Source: Rhizoclosmatium globosum (Eukaryota > Chytridiomycota > Chytridiomycetes > Chytridiales > Chytriomycetaceae). From it: a stretch of DNA of 64,000 nucleotides. Below are positions 26,081-37,647 of this stretch, piece after piece; the first letter of the stretch is position 1; each line of letters begins with the position of its first letter. The notes beneath the pieces are model-generated. The model worked only from the letters and a program-made list of their open reading frames with translations. It had not been told where the DNA came from and did not search any database. The stretch is from the NCBI GenBank assembly GCA_002104985.1, contig MCGO01000002.1, positions 558,001 through 622,000 of the forward strand, given 5' to 3'. The translations under genes were made by a program, and so were the position numbers.

Positions 26081-27385
26081 TTATGCTGCAACTGGCTCTG
26101 TTGACTCCACGGAGGTTTCGGTTTAAGCTGTGTAGAAATATAATTAAGAATACGACAAGATTGTAGACGTCAGTTTCACCTGTTCAGCTTCCTCTCTTTC
26201 CTCTTCCGTTACAGGTTCCTTGTCCAGTTTTTCCAACTTTTTGCATCGGTAAATAGTCTCAATTCGGTAATTGGCCACATTTTGTACAGGATTTCCCGTC
26301 AATTCAGAGTTTTGAGGTTTGGAAGACTTCCAAGTCTCCAAATGTCATCCAAAGTTTCAACAAGGTTGTTTCTAAGGGCATAAAATTACACCGGCAATAA
26401 CGCGAACTGGCTCATACCTTAAGTTTACATAGTGGAGTGATTGAGTGATTCGTTGAGACCATCCAATGATACAATCTGATTATCACGAACATGCAAGATT
26501 TGTAGATTTGGCTTGTCGTCCAAGTCAAGAGCTTTGATTTGGTTTCCTCCCTACAATAACACTCCATCAATACAAGCACGTAACTATTTAGGCTCTTACC
26601 AGATACAATCGTTCAAGTTTCCTTGCATTTATACCCCTTGTGGTCGTAATTTTGTTTCCCCGCGCCTCCAGGTGAATCAACTCACCAAACTCGGGAAGTC
26701 TGACTTCACTCAACTTGTTTTCTGATAGGAAATGAGAACCCACAAAAAAGCCAAAATATCCTCACCATTCAAGTTCAACCACGCAATCATTGGCCAATCC
26801 GTAACGTCAATCGACTCAATCATATTCTTTGCAAAATTGGCCTGTTGCAAGTATTTACGCTTATCCATACTCGCTGGAATCTTCTTGATTTTGTTAGCGT
26901 GAAAGTCAATGGACAAGAGGTATTCCAACGACGACAGAGCACTGATATCCGAGATTGCGTTTTCAGCCAAATCCTAAACTCACAGTCACTTCCAACTTTT
27001 GAACAACAAATTATCTAAAACGTACAATATATCTCAAGTGTAAATAATTCTCCAACACGTCGATATTTGTGAGATTCTTGGAATGGATTTCCAGGCGCGT
27101 GTAGGCGTGACTGAGACCGTTTCCTGTTCGGGCGAGGAGAGAAATGTGTTGCCCGACCATTTCGGATGTGAGGACTTCTGAGTCTTCAACTGGTTTATCG
27201 TCTTCGTCGACTGGTGGAGGAACAGGCTCTTCGCCCTCGCAGGGAGGTGGCGCGTCTGTGGGGGCTGCTGCGTCGCCCCCGTCTTCAGCTGGTTCATCGC
27301 CAGCACCGGCAGCTGCGTCAGCTTCTATCTCGGTGACTTCTTCGGCGGCTGGCTGGTCGGTCGCGTCTGGATCGTCGTCGGCCAT
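26081..27385 (-). CDS. LRRC23: LRRC23-like radial spoke leucine-rich repeat protein
   Basis: LRRC23 is a leucine-rich repeat protein of the radial spoke head in motile flagella. The N-terminal 80 residues are acidic and Pro-rich. The signature ISLLARTGNGLSHAYTRLEI...YLHLRYIDLAENAISDI matches the family strongly, followed by about seven LRRs of the SDS22-like type. The cap has YRIETIYRCKKLEKLDKEPVTEEEREEAE. Exons are joined by introns of about 50 nt, for example 27025-26974. The end is uncertain. Reading straight through gives a stop at 26144. Splicing to the next acceptor and allowing one missing A gives a tail ending TEPVAA with its stop at 26081. Confidence 0.87.
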
Positions 27386-27521
27386 CTCGTTTTCTCAATT
27401 GACAATTTGAGTGGAATATCAAAGAAAAATGATCAATAGCTTTTGTTTATTTTTATTTTATAGCTTCAACGAGTTTTCAAGAAGATGTGAGTGAACGAAT
27501 CTAATCGAAATTCATCATGGA

Positions 27522-28763
27522 CTATTTAGGTCTCCAGGCGACGTTCGACACTCCATTAAAAGAAGACTTAAGTGACTTTGAATTGGCCCATGGCGCGTTC
27601 ACATAGTCATCATCGTTGTTTTCAATCAGTTTCTGTGGAAGCAGTATTTTGTCAAACATTCTGCAATTGATTAATTAGCTTTTACCTTGTGCTCTTCTTG
27701 CTTCTTGTAGTAATACGCCATCATTTCTCTTTGGGCTTGTTCAGAGAGTGGAGCCTCACGGACCGGAGCACCTTGAGATTTCTGTTTGTAAGTAAGCTTA
27801 GTATTACCGCTCTGACCAGAGGCTTGAGGGCATAATCTACCTTTTGCAGCTTCACGATCACTTTTGTTTTATCATTCTTTCCAACAAAGTCAGACAAGAG
27901 TTTTCCACAAGTGATTTCCTTTCCAGCCCACCAAAGAGAGGCATCAGCGAAGGGAATAACTTCCTTTGACGCCTAATTATACCACATTAAAATGGCTTCT
28001 TACGAAATAGACCTTTTTTACCGCGGATCCTGTCAAATCCTCTGTGTTTTTGATGATATCGTTTGCAGGTTCGAATTCTGGCATTCCCATGGGATACGCC
28101 ATTGTCAATGCACCCGAAATAAGGTTGATAGCTTCTGTCATTGCTTCGATCGTGAGAAATTTGTTTTCCATCCAGAATTCCTTGTTCGTGTGTTAAATCT
28201 TTCGTATAGGGATCTCACTAAATGAAAGTCATACCTTGGATGTAAGTTTCTTTGCTTCCTCGAGAGTCTTTTGGATGACTTCTTGGTAATTCATGAGTGG
28301 GGCTGAAGGAGAACAAACATTGTCAACAAAACGCGTTCTTTTGAGCCCAAGTTAGTTTCATACCTTCCCCGTTACGACGACCAGTTGGATCCGGGTTATA
28401 AATGTAGCTGATTCCGTTTTTGGTGAAGACTTGTCCAACTTTACTGTCCTTTGACGCATTCACACCGCCATTTAGTTCTTCAAGCTCTTCCACGGAGTAA
28501 CCTTGCTCATTCTCGGGCTTAAGTAGTCCGTACATGGATAAATCATTTGCAGCTGTGGTGTAGGATGCGGTGGGGTTAGAGTTTATTCAAACAGAATTCC
28601 TGTCAAAACCAAAACGCGTTACTTTACCATCAATCAACCGATTCAGTCGGAGCTTCATGTTGTAAATATCCGTGATCTTTGTGATCACTTCATCGACTGG
28701 AGTTGCCACAGGGATCTCCAGGAAGAAGAGGGTGTCCGTGTTGCGTTTGACGTTCAGAATCAT
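27522..28763 (-). CDS. CFAP298: Cilia- and flagella-associated protein 298 (CFAP298/C21orf59/Kurly)
   Basis: Needed for outer dynein arm assembly and cilia polarity in animals; conserved almost only in organisms with motile cilia. Diagnostic pieces are the opening MILNVKRNTDTLFFLEIPV, PTGRRNGEGM, AINLISGALTMAYPMGMPEFEP, the segment with TEDLTGS, LWWAGKEI, LSDFVGKNDKTKVIVKLQK, GAPVREAPLSEQAQREMMAYYYKKQEEHK and the terminal DDDYVNAPWA...WRPK. Introns of normal size separate six or so exons and the frame is intact. The product is near 290 residues, as in other species. The intergenic space to LRRC23 is 136 bp. Confidence 0.96.
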
Positions 28764-28955
28764 GTTTTCTGAGTTGATTTTTTTCTATCGCGTTCTCTTC
28801 TCTTCCTCCTCCATACTAAATAAACTTAAATAAACGTATACCAACTTGGCTGGTAGGAGAAGTGCAGACTGTTTTCAGGGCAATCGATTTAATCTGCATT
28901 GAAACGAGGTTCAATTCGCCCTCCCTTCTCTCTACTTCATATTCCCATTTTAAAT

Positions 28956-29540
28956 TTATGCGTTTATTTGTTTGATCAGCTTATTGAGGTTCAAGTCAAA
29001 GAGCTCTGCACGAATCGGCATTTCTGGAGTATAGAATGGGTTCTTCATGACATAGTCTGCGTACACTTCGTAAACCTTTCGCATCAATGCGTCCACGTTT
29101 GCTTGCAACGGGTCAGTCACGAGTAGGAATTTAGTGCCTGTTGTTTGATGGTTTAGTTGATTTGACGAGCTCGTAGGATGTAAATCACGCATTCGAGATA
29201 GAAATGGCATCAAGGAGTCTCTTCTTCTGGAATCGGGAGCCATTACCTGTTGGCGTTTGAATGCAGTGCATTTTGAACAGGTCAGTCTCCAGCACTTCAA
29301 TACCAGACGATCCAGGAATGGGAGATAGCTTTGAAGTGATGACGTGAATACTATTTTCAAATAGTAATGAGCCAGGCTATCGGTAAGTATGTTGTGGACG
29401 CCAATAACACCTCACCTGTGGAACGTTCCCGCCAGCACTAAGTACTCATTCGACGACAGCTTTGCAATACCATCCGTGTAATCTTTCTGATAGATGAGAC
29501 CTCCAGCCTTGTTGATGATGTACAAAGAGTGCAAAGGCAT
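28956..29540 (-). CDS. TRS23: TRAPP complex subunit 4 / Trs23
   Basis: A core longin-like subunit of the TRAPP tethering complexes, guanine exchange factors for Rab1/Ypt1 at the ER-Golgi and Golgi. The protein starts [18 protein letters not shown], then [38 protein letters not shown], and ends with [41 protein letters not shown]. Two introns are used: one after FHS, and one of about 100 nt after QTPTG. It is short (about 140 residues), lacking the PDZ-like insert present between the two halves in animal TRAPPC4. The start is only 23 bp from the divergent TPGS1 start. Confidence 0.95.
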
Positions 29541-29563
29541 TGAGGCTGTTTCTTTCTCTGAAA

Positions 29564-30534
29564 ATGGGAGGTTCGTTGAGCACCCCACCACCAACGACAC
29601 AAACTGATTCCCATCCAGCTTCACCTGACAGAGCCATGACAACAAAAATCCTACGAGAAGTATTGACGGAAATACTAGATCGGAGACCAGCTGATCCAAT
29701 TGATTTTATTCGAGAACACCTGCGAAAGTACCTTCGCACTCTCGAAGTTTCAAAAGTAACTGAAGATGTGTAAATAGTTCCATTCGATTTCCTGGATCGA
29801 TGCCTATAATACAGGCATATAATGGAATCATCTTGTTTCATTGGACAACTCCAGAATATCAAGCTAAACTTGCAGGCGCATATGACTTGTTGAAGACAAA
29901 GAGTATGACTTAAATGCATTTAAGTCGCGAGTTTTCTTATTTGTGACGTCGTAGAAGATGCGAATTCAGATCCTGTAGTCGAGTCAGTGCAATTTTGTGA
30001 GCTGATGAAGCTATTCCTAAGGTATGTCCTCGTTTTGTGATACTTTCGAAACTCACGTCGTGTGACAGAGATCAATCCACTATTCAGTCGAATCTATCCG
30101 TGTTAATTCTTTCGTGGTTGGAATATGAGACGACAGTTCCATTTGATGTGTTTTGTATGGGTATCATGCTATTTTCACTCATGGAAGGTAATCTTTATTA
30201 CAAAAGCCAACTGTTAAAAGTTGAGTTGCAGAGTATGTGAAGCAGGTTGCAGTTCTGTATAAACTTAAAGCACAAACTGGCCTTCTTCCTGTCAATTTAT
30301 TACAAGAAACATTTAAAGATATAGCCAAACTCAACATGGAAGTGATGCATGATAAGTAAGGAATTGCATTCGTTTTTCATCTCTAACAACAAATGAAGGA
30401 AAGATGGGCTTCGGCTTTATTTGTCTGAGAAGCTCTTTTTGAGTGAAACGGTCGAGCCAATACCTAAGTTTATTACACAGAAAGAGTTTGAAATTTTGAT
30501 AGAGAGACAATTATGCGTCGTTGCCTCACGTTAG
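29564..30534 (+). CDS. TPGS1: Tubulin polyglutamylase complex subunit 1 (TPGS1)-like
   Basis: TPGS1 belongs to the complex that carries TTLL1 to axonemal and cytoplasmic tubulin. The N-terminal Dpy-30/RIIa-like helix pair ILREVLTEILDRRPADPIDFIREHLRKY matches the family. It is followed by AYDLL, the block VPFDVFCMGIMLFSLMEEYVKQVAVLYKL and a terminal ITQKEFEILI. Exon joins: GAT|GCA near 29767, then introns near 29902-29955, 30022-30069, 30188-30231 and 30358-30399; all keep frame. The stop is at 30532-30534. The window also holds TPGS2 at 45.5 kb. Similarity is moderate but spread over the full length. Confidence 0.82.
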
Positions 30535-30612
30535 AGGATCAACTACAGCCTTCAAGAAACGACGGATCATATCTACTCCCGCGTGTGAGAATTGGCAAAT
30601 AAATAGCTATGC

Positions 30613-31504
30613 TTACTTTGAAAGCTTGGTTCTATATTCTTTTAAGAGCTCGTTCTTTTGTTGCAGCATTTTCTTCAGATTTTGAACAGGCATTGATTTA
30701 TCAATTCTTCCTTCGAGGTCCTAATCAACTTCAGAAACAGGGTACAGATCCGCAACACTCACGGCTTCAAGGCCTTTAATCCTTTCAGACATTAAGCTGA
30801 TTTTTCTCTATGTCATTGTTTGTCAGCCTTTATAAATGAAGTAATAGAATACCAATAGGTCTGGCGCTTCATTCTTCACAGGTCGTTGAACTATAGCATT
30901 CTATACAGGATGAACGTTGATAAATGACTTGAACGTAGTTGAAAAAAGGTACCATTTTCAAATCATTCAAGGCTTTCTCAAGTTCAGCAATCTTCCCTTT
31001 GAGCAAAATAGTCTCTCCGTTATTTATCTGTCGCCATTTAATTTGAATTCAGAGCATTGATTGTATTTACAGGATTTGCTTCTGGTTGTGGTTTTGCTTC
31101 AAGAGTTCCTACTCTGCCAGAAAACAAGTTTTCCTCAAATTCAGCGGCCTCTGCTAGGCGATCTCTGAGAATAGTAATGAGTAAATAAGTGTCGTCCCAT
31201 AATCGTACCGATTCTCTAATTCTTTCATGTCACCGACAAGAACCAGGCCTTTTGCTCCTGCCTGTGTCAGATACTGCTGGATCAGCAGCATATTCATATG
31301 CGATTGAAGCATTCCTTCACTCTGGAAAGTAGCCTCGCAATTTACAGTCGCGTCGTTCAAAATCTCGCGCACGTCATCTGAATTGTATGTTGTTTCAGTG
31401 ACACGGCGTTCAGCAACTTCCTTCAATGTGAGTCGCAACTCTTTCAATGAATCAGCGCGTTGCTTTCGCATAAAGATCAGGTATCTGTGCAGTTCTGATT
31501 CCAT
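30613..31504 (-). CDS. LZTFL1: LZTFL1-like coiled-coil regulator of the BBSome
   Basis: LZTFL1 limits BBSome entry to cilia in animals. The N-terminal half (YLIFMRKQRADSLKELRLTLKEV...NSDDVREILNDATVNCEATFQSEG..SHMNMLLIQQYLTQAGAKGLVLVGDMKELENRD) matches the conserved region. The rest is a long coiled coil ending KKMLQQKNELLKEYRTKLSK. Four or so introns are visible, for example one beginning at 31209. The protein is near 260 residues. It is divergent from RRP45 with 38 bp between the two ATGs. I find no BBS subunit elsewhere in the window. Confidence 0.85.
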
Positions 31505-31542
31505 CTTTTTTCTTTGTTTTGTTTTTCTTTTCTCAACCAGAA

Positions 31543-32693
31543 ATGAACACCGGAGAACAGCCAGTCTCAACAAGCGAGCGCAACTTTGTGACAGCAGCCC
31601 TAAGAGAGGGACTCAGAGTAGATGGACGTGGTGCATATGAGTTCCGCGATTTAGCTATTAATCTGGGCGACGGCGGGTATGGCAGTGCTGAGGTAAGGAG
31701 CCTTCTCCGGGATCAACTAGAAGGACTGTCTGACTCTATTCAAGGTCCTTCTCGGGAAAACACGTGTTCTTGCAAATGTTGCCGCCGAAGTTGTTCGACC
31801 GAATGCTGCAAATGCGACTGAAGGATTTGTGCACTTTAACACCTCATTTTCTCCAATGGCGTCTCCCGCATTTGAACAAGGCCGGTACGTACCGTATCGT
31901 TGAGGAGATTTAGTTTAACTGTTTTCCTTAGTTTGACGGATGAGGAAGTCTTGATCAGCAGAATGCTTGAGAAGGCACTTCGTAGAAGTAGAGCTATTGA
32001 CACGGAAGGACTTTGTATTATTGCTGGAGAAAAGGTTGGAATGCCATGGAAATAGGGTTGTATTCTGAACTCTGACATAGGTGTGGTCGATTCGTATTGA
32101 TATTCATGTACTGGACCATGAGGGAAATATCTTGGATTGCGCCTGTATCGCAGCTATTGCTGCACTATTACATTTCAGAAGGCCAGATATTACTGTTGAG
32201 GGAGACAACGTTATTATTGTACGTGAATCCATCATTAGCCGCACAAAGAATCTCATCAAACTCTTGTAGCATGACATGGATGAACGTAATCCAATTCCTT
32301 TAAGCATTCACCACATTCCCATCTGTATTACTTTTGGATTCTTCGATAATGGGTCAGTCTTACTTCACCCACCTCCGATTTTCTTACTTTTGCTTGACAG
32401 AGACCGGGTTCTTGTTGATCCCACGCACTTAGAAGAACAAGTTCAAGACGGTAACTTCATAGTTGTTGTAAACACACACAGAGAGCTGTGTACAATGTCG
32501 AAAGCGGGAGGAGCAAGTCTTGATGTTGCCCGAATCATTCAATGCACAGAAGTCGCAGCTGCCAAGGCAGCCGAAGTAACAGAATTAGTCAGAACAGCGT
32601 TGAGCAAGGTGATAATACGCATTAGTATTTATTGTCAACATATTAACCAATTTATCACCAAAGTCCAATGAGAGAGAAAAACAAAAGAAATAA
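31543..32693 (+). CDS. RRP45: Exosome complex component RRP45 (EXOSC9)
   Basis: A catalytically inactive RNase PH-like subunit of the exosome ring that degrades and processes RNA in nucleus and cytoplasm. The opening STSERNFVTAALREGLRVDGRGAYEFRDLAI and later VLLGKTRVLANVAAEVVRPN, EGFVHFNTSFSPMASPAFE, SRAIDTEGLCIIAGEKVWSIRIDIHVLDHEGNILDC, PIPLSIHHIPICITFGFF and DPTHLEEQVQDG identify it. Introns interrupt after GSAE (31693-31745) and at four further places, and the frame is intact. The last exon adds SNEREKQKK before the stop at 32691-32693. Confidence 0.95.
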
Positions 32694-32717
32694 AACGAGC
32701 ATTATTGATCTGATAAG

Positions 32718-34681
32718 TTATTTCTTGCCTTTATCTTTTGAGGTGCTGGTCGCTGGTTTTGGGAGAGTCAATGATTGATCCAAGGCCAAGTGAGGAACAT
32801 CAACTTCCACAGCACCAGTTTCGGCAATCAAAACGCGCTGTCCACCCTCAAAGCCATATACAGGAGGTGTAGCTCGGGCAGAAAACTCTTGGAGGAGCTC
32901 ATGAGCAGGTACCATAGTCTCTCGGAACTTTCTTGTTGCCCTCATTCGTGGGGTAACAGGAGCCATGGCCGGACTTCGTAAAGTAGTTGCTCCTGAGGTC
33001 GATCCATACATGGCTGGGGACAATGTTTTTCCAATCAACGGTCGGTTCTCATCGTTTTCCTCATATCCAAGCAGAGGAGAGCCTTGCGCGCTGTTTTCTC
33101 GGGACATAATCAGATCTAGTACTCGTCCAACCTTGACTTTGGTGTTCACATCGACGTATACGTCAGTCTCGTCTACTATCTCTTGTCCAATCAACTCTTC
33201 AATAACGTCTTCGAGCGTGATGATACCCAGAGTAGCAAAACGGCGTTGACCGGGCTGTGGTGAAGAAATCCAGAGAGGCGATGAAGTGACGATGGTGTTC
33301 ATGAAAGACTCTTCCTCCATTGGAAGTTCATCAACGACAATCGCCATATGACTTCTTCCCTCTTCAAAAACGTGAAGAATCTCAAAGAGGGGAGTATCCT
33401 TTTTAACACGTGGAAGACGGCCGATGCGGGATTTGTGGACAGGTGTGGCATCCTCAGGATCGAGAGTGATCATTTGCTTGACCAAAATAACTCCAATAAT
33501 ATCTTCGCGGATGTGGTTGTAAACAGGAACTCTTGAGTGACCAGCTTCCATAAGCTGCAATAATGTCAGTGGTGTTGAAACGTTAAATTACAACTTCTCA
33601 CCATTTTCATCGTTGGCTCGTCAAGTTCGGCATCCAACGGGAGCATTAAAACATCGTCCAATTTGGTCATAACATTTTCAGCCGTCTTTCCTCTCAACTC
33701 TAAAACAGCACGCAGAATAGACACTTCTTCATGGTTAAGTGGACCCTGATGATCCTCGTCATGCATAGCAATCAACTCTTTAAGCTCTGCACGGCGGTAG
33801 ATAACACCATCCTTGTGGCCCAAGATATAATCAAGGAGTTTAGCGATGGGATATGCAATGACAAAGAGGATCCAGATCAAGATTCGGACAGGCCAAGCAA
33901 AAATGGCACCGACTCTCAAACCATATCGAGCACAAATAGCTTGTGGGATGATCCTTGAAAACGGGATGAGATTCAACTTCACAAACTTTAAAGGACTCAC
34001 TCTCCGAAGACAAGGACGAGAAGTGTAGAGAACAAAACAGCTTGATAGCCTTCCAAATCCACAACACCAAACAGAATTGGCAGTGTCTCGTTTACGACAG
34101 TATTACTCAACAACAACGTAACAAGCAGTAAATGGGCATTCTTTCGGATCGGCTCGATTCGCTCAGCATACATCTTCTCAGTTGGAGTACCAGAGCGCTT
34201 CAAGATACGCAAATTGGTTTCATCTAGTTGTATCCCGGAGTTAAATTACGTCAAACTCATAACTTGACGTCATACCAATAGACATCAATCCAATAGTCAA
34301 TCCAGCAAACATTCCTCCCAATAAAACCAGCACAAAGATGATACACATGTACGTCCAGTATTCAGTTGGTGTCAAAGGTTCCTTTGGCCCAGAACCACCA
34401 CCATGACCCCCATTCTTGTTTGTGAACGCCTGGTACAGCTTTGAGAAGGGGGCTGACTTCCGTGGCGCCACGAGTTGAGCGACGGGAGCTGGCGGTGAGA
34501 ATGGGAACGAAGCAGCACTGCCCGGACAAGTACAAGAGCATTCGCCAGTGAGGCTTCCAGAACTCTGTACTGAAACAGGGACTGAAACCGGATCATGACG
34601 AGAGACCGATGGTAAGAACGACCAAGATATCAGGGCTACGAGAGCCACGAGGAGAATGAGCGACTGGCTGACTGGTCGCAT
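32718..34681 (-). CDS. CNNM/MAM3-type transporter with DUF21 and tandem CBS domains
   Basis: Fungal MAM3 relatives sit in the vacuolar membrane and influence metal (Mn, Mg, Zn) homeostasis. From ATG 34681 there is a signal-like hydrophobic segment (LILLVALVALISWSFL), a Ser/Pro luminal stretch, and the DUF21 membrane core (FVLVLLGGMFAGLTIGLMSI, LLLVTLLLSNTVVNETLPILF, IIPQAICARYGLRVGAIFAWPV). A CBS pair follows (TAENVMTKLDDVLMLP...GHSRVPVYN..IIGVILVKQMI; HMAIVVDE, TLGIITLEDVIEELIGQEIVDETDVY). The C-terminal cytosolic tail is about 130 residues. Five exons keep one frame. A longer start at 34759 is possible. Confidence 0.93.
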
Positions 34682-34970
34682 GGCTCCAGTTGTTTTGGAT
34701 ACTTTTTTACCTCGGAATATTTCCTGCGACAGCCAAGTGGCATGCCCCAAAGCCCCCAAATAACCGCTTTATTGTCAAAACTTATTTCCAAATGATGCGC
34801 ATCTCGTCACCTTTTCTCAAAATTAACTACTTCTCGTCGATTGTACCGTGTGCTGACATTTTGCCTTTCCTCAGGTGATACACTAAAAAGCATTTCAATC
34901 GAATTTAAGTTAAGCAAAACACGAACGCTGCTTACATAAACCGTTCTTGTTCTTGTACGCCTTCCACAGT

Positions 34971-36708
34971 TTAAGTGGGACAAACAAACGGCTTGTGGTC
35001 TGAGCTAGATCCCGATTCCTCAGGCTCAGCTTCGACAGCATTACCGTCTTCACTTGAGCTTCCTGTGTGCGCGAATGCAGATGATGTATAGATGTGAGTA
35101 TCAGTCACTTGTTCGCAAAGGCTTTGTGCGCTGTTGTTTTGGTTCAACTTTAATCCTGCAGTGTCCTGAATCAATGACGCAGTCGAAGAGGTTCCGCTGG
35201 GAACTTCAGAGCTGGAGCTAGATCCAAGTAAATGGCCTTTTCTATAAAGAAGCTCAACATTTCGATTTACACAACAATACTGTACCAAGGTGGTATTTGA
35301 GCCCATTCGCATTGCGGTAACGCTTGTGACACCCCTTATGAGTACAGGGAAACGGTTTTTGTTCATTCAGAAAAGCTATCCGTAAACTCAGTTCTTCTGC
35401 CGCCTCTGCTGTGAGCATTCCTTCTCCACCAGAATCTGAAGTAAAATCACTCGCACTCAATCTTCGATTCCGTTTCTTTGATTTGTTTGACAATTCCGAT
35501 GAATTGTTGTTATCCATATCCATAACCTCTGAAACGACAATTATGGGTGACGAAGCCATTTTCTCTGCTGGCTTTCCAGCATCTTTTCGTTTCCGTTTCT
35601 TGCTCACTATGGTCGCCTCTTTATCTCCATAATCGCTGTCAGCTAGTTCACTGTCGTTATCCTCCTCTTCAGACCAAACTGGTGCATCGCCTTCGTCTGC
35701 TGCTGGCTGCATTCCGCCCAGTCGTGGTTCCACTTTCTTCAGCAAGTCGATTTGTTCAGGGTGCATGGATTTCCCATGTGATAGTAAACCTCTTCGCTTA
35801 GTGTAAGATTTCCGACAAGATCCAATAACGCAAATATAAGGTCTGACTAAACGCATGTCGTATTTAGAAGATTTCTTGACCCCGAACACATTCTGCTGAT
35901 ATTGTTTGGAAGCAGCTTGTTTAACTTCTTGCCTAGTATTCGGTTCAGATTTTGGAATAGTTAGAGATTCTGTTATAATTGGAGTTTGAGGTTGACTGGA
36001 GGACATTTCAATATCGATTTCAGATTGTGTCTCTGTTTCTTCCACTGCCTTGAAGACTTGGGACCAATCAACATGAACTCCCGCCTGATTAACGCGATAC
36101 GTGATATCAGGAAACTCTACTTCGTCTTCAGTAGATGCGTGACTATACAGTAGCGTGTCTGTCATGGAATCATCTGGCGATTGTAGGAACTTTGGTGTCC
36201 TGATTGTACCTGCATGAGCTGAACTTCTCCGCCTCTCCATTTTAGCCAGTCCCGCTGCGGTAGATGCTACCAATGACAAAGGGTCATAATTCTCGTTCTC
36301 CAGTTTCGACGCGAAATTCTCACTTGCAGTTGTTTGTGCAAGATCCATGAACGCTCGTACCACAATATCATCGATTCTTGATAATTTACCGTTTACTGTC
36401 GAACTGTCTGATTCATATGTTATCATTTCGCCATCATCTTCATCATCGGCTGTTCCATCATTATCGCTGTATCCCAATTGTCCCAACAGAACGGCTGCTA
36501 GTTCATCGTTTTGATTTATACTACTGGTTGGACTTGAAAGGCTGAGCAGAGTTTTCGCAGCCAAATCGTCGCCCTTGATTGATGTTTGAAATACTGGGGA
36601 ATCAGGAGGAAGAATTGCCAGACGTCCAATGGAACCATCATCGTCTTCATTTCGAGCGTATCGATTTGAAGTTTTCTTGGATGCGGCAGCGAAAGAAGTA
36701 GAGCTCAT
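34971..36708 (-). CDS. SFP1-like C2H2 zinc-finger transcription factor
   Basis: The start at ATG 36708 opens a long acidic, Ser-rich region. One zinc finger lies at YICVIGSCRKSYTKRRGLLSHGKSMH; the second, near the end, is FPCTHKGCHKRYRNANGLKYH followed after an intron by KGH. The second finger with NGLKYH...GH is the typical mark of the yeast Sfp1 split-finger family, which controls ribosomal protein and growth genes under TOR. Basic clusters (KKRKRKD, KSKKRNRR) may be nuclear signals. The intron near 35285-35240 leaves the last exon one base out of frame unless its leading A-run is one longer. The last exon is Ser-rich and ends HKPFVCPT. Confidence 0.75.
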
Positions 36709-36876
36709 CAAGGATTCCTTTTGTTTTGGTTCTTTTGTTTTTTTTAGGAATCTTTGTTTCAACGCAACCAATGAAATTGGGTTATGTGGGCACGCGCTGT
36801 GAGAAAGAACAGTTATCTACAGCATCTTTAATGTGATCTATGTTGCATTATGGTGGAAAACAGTTGAATGCTGCCA

Positions 36877-37411
36877 TCACGAAGCCCCAAAAAGTTTCGT
36901 GGTGTCATCCGTTACCGCACTTGTCTGGTCAAAGTGAACGCGCGACCTATTTCACAACAACATAAGAATACATGATAATACAATATTGCATTCTTATAAC
37001 TCACATATCTTCAGATAAAGCTTGTAGCGAAAGCATTAGTCCCTGAACATCGCGATCCTTTTTGGCGATATTCTCAATCCTTAGCTTAGAATACTTCTTT
37101 TCATCTACACCCTCGCCTCCACTTTGTTGGGGATCACTAAGGAAACATCTCAGTCACCAGCCATACTTGACGAAGAATACTAACAGATCATCACTGGACA
37201 AAGTCAAAGAACTAGCTCCAATTTCTAAATGTTTCCGTGCAAGATCCATCTGCCTTGTTCTAGTTTGATGGTGTCTTGATCAGTATCCATAACCTCCCAC
37301 ACCCACCAAACAACACCCTGAGACAAACCGCAGCTCATCCAGTTGTTTCCTCATACGATCGACAGTTGCTGATGGTGTGTGCGTTGTCCTGATCCGTATG
37401 CCCCTTCCCAT
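36877..37411 (-). CDS. Small unknown coiled-coil protein, four exons
   Basis: Not recognised. Splicing four short exons (37411-37329, 37274-37185, 37136-37005, 36946-36877) with introns of 54, 48 and 58 nt gives one clean frame of about 125 residues. It begins MGRGIRIRTTHTPSATVDRM, continues with a helix rich in Lys/Arg/Asp/Leu (QMDLARKHLEIGASS, KLRIENIAKKDRDVQGLMLSLQALSEDM) and ends with DDTTKLFGAS. All splice sites are GT-AG with normal sizes, which supports a real gene even though no exon has a long open frame. No signal peptide, membrane span or catalytic motif is seen. Neighbours are the SFP1-like factor downstream and the SPFH protein upstream. Confidence 0.6.
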
Positions 37412-37647
37412 CAACAGGACCTGCGTAGTGGCCGCCTTTCCTGCAAGAGGTCTCCTCGATGTTGTCCGACCAACTGAAGGCCCAGTGGATACTGTGGCAT
37501 CGAACCGCTACTATGCTGTGATCCTTTTGAGGCCATTTCTCACAAAGTTCTGAGTATATATCATTTTCGTTTTATTGGAAACCGTTCTGGAAAACAACAA
37601 AACAAGAGGTTGGGGAATATGCTGATTTGAAGCAGTGTTCATTGGAT

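Noticed and set aside
28060..28075. GGTTCGAATTC resembling a tRNA B box.
   Set aside because: It lies inside the CFAP298 coding region, lacks a matching A box and acceptor stem, and is explained by the protein code.
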